Below are positions 12,258 to 22,200 of a stretch of 64,000 bases of DNA, one piece after another. The translations under genes and the position numbers were made by a program. The notes under the pieces were generated by a model. The model saw only the letters and a program-made list of their open reading frames with translations. It made no database searches and had not been told where the DNA came from. Origin of the DNA: Pectinophora gossypiella (lineage: Eukaryota > Arthropoda > Insecta > Lepidoptera > Gelechiidae); contig NC_065420.1 in the NCBI RefSeq assembly GCF_024362695.1, forward strand, positions 11,509,420-11,573,419, in the 5' to 3' direction. Positions within the stretch are counted from its first letter, which is position 1; every line of letters starts with the position of its first letter.

Positions 12258-15200
12258 CACATAAAATATGTATATATGTGTATATAGCACAGTATCGTGT
12301 AAATTTATTGTGCAAATTGTTTATATATACATATAGTAATAATTTTTTAAATTATTATTTTCATGTTTTGCAGATACTACGCGATCCTGAAGCCCCTAAA
12401 CGTGACGTGGGAGGCCCGAGTAAGGAGAGCCCTCACCGTGGCGTGGGTGTGCGCGGGGCTCGCTAGTCTACCTCAGAGTTTCATCTTCCACCTAGGGGAG
12501 CACCCTGAAGTCAGAGGGTGATTATTATTTATACTTAATATAATAGTTCCTTGACCGGTACTTGACGTCTAACCTATACCCAGTGGCGGCCCTAGGGCGG
12601 TGCGAGGGGCACCGGGCGCCGAAATATTGGGGGCAAATCAACCAAGACTGATTCACCCTGGCCACAAGCTAACTTCATCGGGTTAGATTGTTCATACCGG
12701 GTGACCGTAAACATTTTTTTTTATTTTAAGGGGCTTAGGGGTGCCACTTTGAGTCAGCCCTCAGCCCGTTTGGTCTCGCACCACCTAAATATTTAGCTAG
12801 GGCCGCTTTCTATACCTGAGAGGCAGTTGCTTCTGTAAAAACCGGACCTGTCAAATCTTCAGGTTAGGTAAGCGGACCCTGTGAAAAACGAGATAATGCT
12901 AGGGGCATGATGATTTATATTAATTTTGGCAACTTAAGCTCTCATCTATATCTTGTTCCTGTAACATTGCCCGGATATAACACGTATCGTGTGCAATAAA
13001 TAATTATAATTTCAATATCTTCTTTTGTCTACGAACTACTGCCTCGATCAATAAATTTCAAAAAATGCGTATAAGTACCTTCTTTTGCCGCTTTCTCGTT
13101 TTGCCTTTCCTCTTATGTTTTTGTTTCTTCAACTTCTTATGCGGTTTTCTATTGCTTGTTGCTGTGTCGCTCTCTTTTCGACTCCGTACTTAGGGGTTAA
13201 AAACCCCACATTGAAGTAATTCATCTAAAAAAGCAATATTGGAACTCGACATTTGCGCATATAAAAATAAGTGCACAACGTCAAGCAACTAGCTAGGGAG
13301 ACGACGTTGAAGAAAGTCCCATCAGGATGTGATTTTTCAAAAAGGCGCTTAGGTACGTGTTAAGACGACGATAGGCAAGCGCATACAAACAATGCAAAAG
13401 CAAGATCGCCAACTTTATTTTTGTCGTGACTTATGTTGAATGAAGACTCCTTCGACGAGCGCCTGCATGCCAGTACGCAGAGAACTGGCCACCAAGTTTG
13501 AATACCGAAGAAGAATGGCTGCGTGCGCACCAACAATCCTCATTCCATCAAGAACCGTCGTACCGTACACTCGCGTCAAGAATCAGTTATAATGCTATAG
13601 TAAACAGTATAATGAGATCATCACTAATTAAAAAGCCACGCTCTTGTCGGTGTAGCATTCTCCATGCTACTTTTTTTAGGGAAAAATAAGGCAGTGGTTT
13701 TCCTCTTGCCTTCCACCCAAAATGAGATATGATAATGAGATGATGATAATAGAAAGTGTCTTTACTTAAAACCAGGGGCCTGTTTCATAAAACTTACAAT
13801 TGTAAATTACAACGACAATTTGGTGTTCATTACGTAGCTAATACGAAACTGCAAAATATTCGCGATCACACACTCCGCAATGTACATCAAGTTGTCATTG
13901 TAATTTACAATTGTAAGTTTTATTAAACAGGCCCCTAGAACATCTTTAAGCGCAAATAAACAATAATTTGAGATCTTACTGTATATTTGCCGCAAATATC
14001 ATTACCTACTTGGCCGGCCAAAAAGATCGTCACCAAAATTACCGTATTGACTCGTGTTTCATAGAGACATGTTCAAGGTGTTATGCCAATGATGGTTAAT
14101 TTAGAGCTATTTCGGTATCAAAAACAGTAAACAAATCTATTTATGATATATCTAAAATAAATACAAGTAATATCGTGTTACTAACGGCCTCTGTGGTCCA
14201 GTAGTTGAGCGTTGGGCTCACGATCTAGACGTCCCGGGTTTGAAGCCAGGTGGGGACATATCGCAAAAAACACTTTGTGATTCCTAGCTAGGTAAAGACA
14301 TTGCAGGTTGATCACCCGATTGTCCGAAAGTAAGTGCTTCAGAGGGCACGTTAAGCCGTTGGTCCCGGCTATGAGCCGTAAACAATATCAATTGTATTTT
14401 TTCCCATATTTTTTGGAGGCCTTGATAACCCTTCATTGGGAATGTCTATTTTTTTATTTTATCTTTTACTTCTACCTATTTTAAAATTTACTCCCAAGAG
14501 CGTTAGAGATTTCACATACACAAAAAGTTTAAATTGAGTCTGAAATTGACGTCAATCAGAAAGTTAAATTGACAAATTCTCAATATATAGATAATTTGCT
14601 TGTTATAAACCAACAATGGAAACAAATGCACCTGACGAAGCACTGCCAACTCATTTATTACCAAGGATTTAGAAGACAATAAGTGAAAATACTATTCAAG
14701 ACAAAACAGACATCCGGAAATAGACACCCAAACACGTGTAGGAATTTTACCTCCTTGTTGATACGAAAGGCTTCGCATCCTTTTTAAAGCGAACAAAAAA
14801 GTACTGGAATTACCTAATGTGCTTCCCAATTAAGCATATAGGGAATGGATAGGCATTTTCTAGGCAAGAGTGTCCCATCTTAGCCCTCATGGACTCCAGC
14901 AAGTATAAACGCGACCCTACGTTTTCATTCAAACAGGCTATTTTAGGCATCGAATTTTAACAAAGCATGGAAGGGTGAATCACCTAGAGAGAGCCGTGAG
15001 GTACTTTAGAGGTCGAGTCTAAAAGACTGCGTACTTATACAAAGTACACCTGTACAGAACAACTAATCACTTCACTTCACTTTCACTTTGTGAACTCTGG
15101 CTCCTCTTCTTTTATGTAAACCATCTTTCCTTTTTCCATAGTGTTATTATATGTATGTATAATTATTTAGTTATGTATAATAGTCATATATATATTATAT

Positions 15201-16217
15201 TAATTTAATATATTTATGTATAATATAAATATGTAGTTTTATTATACTTGTTGCCAAGTTTTGGGCCGATACAATTTAGTTTGCCATCGACACGATAAGA
15301 AGAAGAATGTACTTATTTTATGTAGGTTGTTCTTTTAATTATTTATTTTGTTAGAATGCACTAACCCGCTATTATTATACTTGTACAAAATTTTCCTGTA
15401 CCCAAAGGTTGCCTGGAAGAAATTGCTGCATGAGCAATAAGGCCGCCTGTTGTGCTTTTCTGTATATGCTGTCCTTATCTCTGTATTTTGTGTCCATTGT
15501 ACTCAGTATAAAGTATTTTATCTATCTATCTTATCGTCTGAACCCACCGAATAGTATAGAAAGACGTTGGAAGGGCCAAGTGAGCGCAAAACGCGCGCCA
15601 TATAAGTATGTAACCTAGGCTAAGTGCTTAATGTATGTTCAAAATTTCTTGTTTGTGATTTGTGTGGTAAATAAATATTAATCGATTATTATAAAAGCAT
15701 CTTTCGTAAGTAGTACTACCTACCTAAGTAAATAATAAAGGTTAAATTAGGCATTGTAATAGGCAGGCCTCAGACACACACACAGATGCACGTGTTGATA
15801 ATGTCAATGTGTAGTGAATGTGTAAAACGAGGTTTTGTATGAAGTGTCCGGGGTGTGCTATCCCTATATACATTGATATATACATTGCCGGTAAAGTGGC
15901 TGTGAAATTTGAGAAGCAGTAGAGCTGTCGTAGTTATCTGTATGTAGGAGTATTTTATTTTTATTTTATTTTATTTTATTTGGGTAACTTACAGCGATAG
16001 TATACCTAAATAACAGAATTACTTAAAAATAGAACAGCCTTTACAAGTTACCACGTACTACAAATTGGTAGGTATCATTAACAATTACAGTAATTAAGTA
16101 TATCATAAGTTAGTTTAGTAAAAAGGGTATACAAGTGCAAGAAGAAGGAAATAATATAACATGATATGGTGTCTGTGTGGAGTATGTTTGTGTACAAGTG
16201 TATGGGGTGTGTGAGAG

Positions 16218-16274
<57 letters not shown>

Positions 16275-19200
16275 GTCTGTACATAAACTATCTAGTTACT
16301 TATTAATTTATCCCGGATCTTATTTTTAAAAGCATTTTTTGAGTTACAAATTAGTAAAATTAGTAAAATAGAGTTATTAGTAAAATAGAGTGGGTTTGAA
16401 CTGGCGACAGCAGTTTTCATACAAAATGCACGTTACGACCTTTCCATTATCTTTCTTCTATTCCGTGTCTGAACCCAAGGACACAAAGCTCATTAATTTA
16501 CTATTTAATACTTTAACTTTGCATTCCACTCGTCCGCAAACTTTACGACACAGTATAATAAAAGATCGTCTTGTGTATTATAACCTCATTATTATTAATA
16601 ATAAGAGCCACGTTCTTGTCCGTGTAGCATTTTCCACTCTTGTTTCACCAATGCCAATTCCTTGACTTCCTTATAAAATTCAAAAATATTTATTTTTCAA
16701 AATTGACTTCCAAAGTTAGAGCTTTTTGAACGTCAAAAAATAAATTACATAATAATATTATGTAACTAGCTGTAAAACTACTACCACATTGTAATCTGTA
16801 ACGCTGAGGGAAAGACGTGGCCAGAAAACCTCCCAGCACAGGGCCCTAGTCCTACGTACTGTTTCATGATTCGTAGGTTTCATGTAAGACACGATCCTCG
16901 CCTTCTCTTTAATTTGTTCCATGAAAGCTCTTCTTTTCCTCTGTATAGGGCATGTGTTAAGCTTAGACCAATTGTCTGAACTCTAAAGCGAAAGACATAA
17001 TCACAAGCCAAAGACATACTACCATTATATTTGTACAATATTTTCCTGTACCCAAAGGTTGCAGAAGTTGAGGAATAAGACCGCCTGTTGTGCCTTTCTG
17101 TGTCTGTTGTCCTTATTTCTGTATCTTGTGGAGAATGACCCATTACTTTAGAGACTGGCCAGCCACTATGGAGAATGATCAGTTATTGTGGATAATGATC
17201 GGTCACTACGGAGATTGACCAGTCATTATGGAGACTGACCGGTTACTATGGAGATTGACCAGTAACAGTATGTGCATGTTGCCCGCGTATAACAACATCA
17301 TTTACGTTGCGCCTGTGTAATAAGCTAATAAATGTAGAGTCTTGTACAAAGTTTCCGAGGTGTGACCACGTGGTCGGCGCGCCGACCCTGGGGTCGGCGT
17401 CGGCTGCGTGGGCTGGGAGCCGGCACGGCTCTACTTTGGTGTAAATACTGTGTAGAGACAGGTCACGAACCCCCGTAAAGGCTAAAAGAATTTACAAATT
17501 TTATATATAAATTCACGCAAATTATTAATTTTAACGGTTAGAAGTAAGTAATAAAAAATATTTAAATCAGTTAATTATGGAATCAGTTAATTAATTTTAG
17601 AATTCCTTTTTTTACAAAATGTTTAGTTTTTTATGTACCTACAGAATGCCAAGAACAGTGACCTTTTGCTGTCCCTAGGTACTTAACATAAAATTGTGAA
17701 ATTCTGAGAAACCTTTTAAATTAAATAGAGAGTTTGTTTCCATGATAATGTTTAATATTGATTGAAGTTTGAGCTTATGATATTTCATTTGCTTCGATCC
17801 TGACATATACTTCTTTCGCTTCTTCCGTATCCATCAATGGTTTGTTAGGGAGCTATTGGATATCTGATATAAAAAATCATCCGTAACCGTAACTGAATCC
17901 GAAATAAAAGTTTCGGATAATATCGGATTGAGGCGGAGCCAAATTGAGACACGTTATGACAAGGGGAGTTAAAATGGCCATATCGATGCAATTCATCTAA
18001 GAAAGCAATATTGCTATTTGAAATTTGTTTGCATTTCGCACTTACTTTTATATGCGCAAATGTCAAATTGCAATATTGATTTTTTAGATGAATTGCTGCG
18101 AAGTGGCCAAGTTATTTTGATCGGCTGGCCAATGCCGAGACTTTTGACTTTTTTTTTCTTCTTTTGTCGTCATAACATTATAACTTGTCGTTATAAATAA
18201 AACCACTTTTTTACCTATTTGTATTTTACTTTTTAAATTCCTTAAAAAATAATATTCGTAACCGAAACTAACGGATAATCAGAAATAATGTATTATCTGT
18301 ATACGTAACCGTATCCGGTATAATAATCATTCTTAAATCCGTATCCAAACCGTATCCCAAATTTCATATTCATAACATCCCTGATTTCATACACACGCGT
18401 CTATTCAGAGTAGACATGGAACATCCTTAATTAATTAAGTACATTATATCCTTGATAGATAGATAGATAAAATACTTTATTGAGCACGATGGAGACAACA
18501 CACAGAAATAAGGACAACAGACACAGAAAGGCACAACAGGCGGCCTTGTTGCACATGCAGTAATTACTTCCAGGCAACGTTTGAATACAGGAAAATTATG
18601 TACAAATATAGGTTTAGTGGGCGTCATACGGCTGATGATGATGATAGGTTTAGTGTATTCTAGCATAAAAAAACAATTAAAAGAAGTACCTATATGGAAT
18701 AAGTAGGTACATTAAACTATCTATAATATTCATAATATAATATGTATACGATCTTGTTACAGAAATCTTTTATCATCCAACGATAATGTTGCAGGTACTA
18801 CCAGTGCGTGTCATACGGGTCGCTGCCGACGGAGCGGCATGAGTTCGCGTACTTCCTAGTGAACATGACGCTGATGTACGTCGCGCCACTCGTGTCCACC
18901 CTATACTGCTCCTCTGCCTCACTGCTCGAGATCATACGCCGCGCTAACACCGCCAATGGTAAGACAACTGAGACAAAGTCACAGACACGTGTCGCCAATA
19001 TGATTACAGTGTAACAGAATTTGAATTTCGAACTAGATACTTTATTGTTTTGTTTTGACGTGAACTATGATGAATTTGAATTCAGAACTAAACATTTTAA
19101 ATTTGTTGTTTTGTTTTGATGTGAACAATAAAATACTAGTTCTGAATTCAAATTTTGATACACGATAAATCTAATAATAGGGTCGTGTACTAGGATCAAA

Positions 19201-22200
19201 ATAATTATAAAATTCTGATTACTAAATAAAGACAGATCTACAACTAAAGAAAATCATTTCCTTTCTTCTATTTAACTTATTTTTTAATTTTAATTAAGAA
19301 AAACGTAACAGTAAGTTCGACATTTTATCACGTGTTTCTATGACGTCACAGCGTGCGTTTTCATACATATTCCATAGTAGGTAATTTCGCGTTTTGACGT
19401 TTAGTAAAAAGTAACTGATTTAACTAGTTGGAAACTAGCCTATTGATAAACATGGAAATTAACATTCGTTTGTATTCAATTTTAATAAATTGGTCACGAA
19501 CAGACGAGGGAGGGAGGAAAAGCGAAAGTGCGGGTTGAGACCCGATATAGGATAGAGATCTCCGAGGTAGAGGGAGATAGAGTAGAGTGGAGTCGGAGTA
19601 TAGGCGAAATCAACTCAGAGAATGTTAGTCAGTAACGACACCAGTTGATAATAACCGGTAATAACCGGTTGCTCTAATATAATGCAGATAATATCGAATT
19701 CAATGTTCCTAAAATAGCAGGTTGGATGAACTTCCGCAATGAAAATGTCATGATACGAATATTAGCATTGGGTATAAGTACTACTCTATTTATGTCTGGA
19801 TATCATTAGCACAACTACGTACGAGTGACGTAGAGAAGATTTGCTCGTTCAGATTTATAAATTATCTCAATGCAAACAGGGCTTAAACCGGGTCACAATT
19901 CGGGCACTCAAATATTAAATAGTTTGCATGAGAACATCCGTTTCGAACCAAAAAAAAAGTAAGTAAATTAAAAATAAACTTAATACTCTGAATCCTAGCC
20001 GATGTTTGTTACTCTTAAAAAAATATTGTGATACAAATTAGGAATTACTAATTCCTGCAGACAAACTGTTTAAAAACAGTCTTGGCATTGCTAAATTGTA
20101 TTTAGAACTAAGATGGCCGACTTTGCTAACTGACGTATCTGTGTTTTTTTTTTTTGCTAAAGTGATTTGTGTCTTTTTGACAATTGGGTAGTTTCGTAAG
20201 TCAAAAATTTATTATGAAATTCTGATTACTAAATAAAGACAGATCTAATGGTGACAAAAAACGTTTTTTTTCTTACTATTTAACTTATTTATGAATTAAA
20301 CAAATAATAATAATAAGTGCGACATTTTGTCACGATTTTCTATGACGTCACATGTTGCTGTTTCATACAATTTCCATAGTAATTTCGTGTTATAATGTTT
20401 AGTAAAAAGTAACTGATTTGACTAGCTGGAAACTACCTGCAAAAGGTGAAAATCAGTTTCGCCAAAAATTGCAGATGCGTCGGTTCGCGGCATCAGCGAC
20501 GGTATAAACTCAAGACTATATCCCAATGGGGTAGTCAGAGGTACATCCATCGTAATATAATCTAAGTACCTACACCTCAGCGAGCTTTGAAGATTCAATA
20601 AATACTTAATAGATCTATAGAAATAACATAGCGATGATGATGATTCCAGACAAGATGCGCCGTAGTGGTGTGGGCATCCTGGGTAGAGCGCGGGCGCGGA
20701 CCTTGAAGATGACGGTCACCATCGTGCTGGTGTTCTTCACCTGCTGGTCACCATACTACTTCTACTGTCTTTGGTAAGTACGAAAAATATCAAGTGCTTA
20801 ACAGAGGAAACCCATATAAGGCACTTTGAGACTTTCCACGTTTATTTTCCTTTCACACCATGCGGGCTTGGTTGTGAATAAGTAAGTGGTTTGAATAAGC
20901 GACGAATAACGAAAAAAAAAATACCGCAAGGGTCTTGGTTATTTTTTAGTCATTACATTTTACCCAAGATCCTTTTGTCTCATATTTCAGTTGCCTGCCC
21001 TGCCCTCAAAACTATTCTAAAACCTGTGCACACCCCTGGGAAAAACTGTCCGTGTGACAAAATCATCGTAACTCATTGTGAATTTCAATTCGTACTTAAT
21101 TAAGTACCTATTTTTTTGAGATTTTAATTCTTATTTGATTAAAATTTGAAAATAAGATACTTAAGTAATTAAAATTCGAAAATAAGTCAAAAAGAAAAAC
21201 AACATTGATTTTTGATCATATTAGATTAGCTATAGCTTCTTTTTCTAGATTAGCGTTTATAATTTATCTTTGACCCAGTGAAATACCTATTAGGTAAATT
21301 GGTTAAAGTTTTGTACCGGGAGCCCTAAGCTTTCCCCATTTGCCCGACCAAGTTTGTAAATCTAAAACAAGTCACAATAAAAAAGAAGATCGGGACACAA
21401 TTTTTAGAAAAACTATCGACAAAGCGAGCTTAGGAAACCAGACATTACTCCCAGCTCGGATCTCCCAAAAGCGGCAATTCCCAAACCCATTTCACACTTC
21501 AGGAACCAAACAGCGGCGGCGTTTATTTCATTCCACACGGTTGTGAAGTGACAAGAAATCGGGTAGATCCCTTAGTGGCCCTGAAATTGTTTCTGATAGA
21601 CTGTTCATATTAAGGGGCTTTGAATTGTTTATTTTTTATTCGTTCATATACTTAACATATACGTATATTTTTTAATTTACTCAGATGATAATCAGTGATC
21701 CCACAAAATGCTTTTAAAGTATAGAAGCGGATGGTAATAAAAATCACATGGTTTCCAGGATTTGTGCCAATGACACACCCCGGACACCTCATACAAAACA
21801 CCTCGTTTTACACGGACACTACACATTGACATTATCGTACACGTGCATCTGTGTGTGTGACGTCGTAACGAACCTATAGACGAATACTTCTTCTATTGTG
21901 TGGGTTGTGAGGTGGATTATCAAGCTCATCAATTCTGTTCAGGGTTATTAATGACCCGCCGAAGGCCCCTTGCATGTAACGGCTACGTACTTACATCGGT
22001 AAATAGTACGGCTTAAGTTGCCTTCCGAAGCACGGGCGAACGACTGCTGATTTTATTTATTTTCCAGGTATTGGATAGATAAGGACTCTCTGAAGAAACT
22101 GGACCCGGCCATCCAGAAGGGCATGTGGCTGTTCTCGTGCACCAACTCCTGCGCCAATCCCATCGTCTACGGCGTGTTCAACAGGAACCGCTGGACGTGG

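Noticed and set aside
16078..16284. Frame with a long (TH)n run
   Set aside because: Pure translation of the (GT)n microsatellite.
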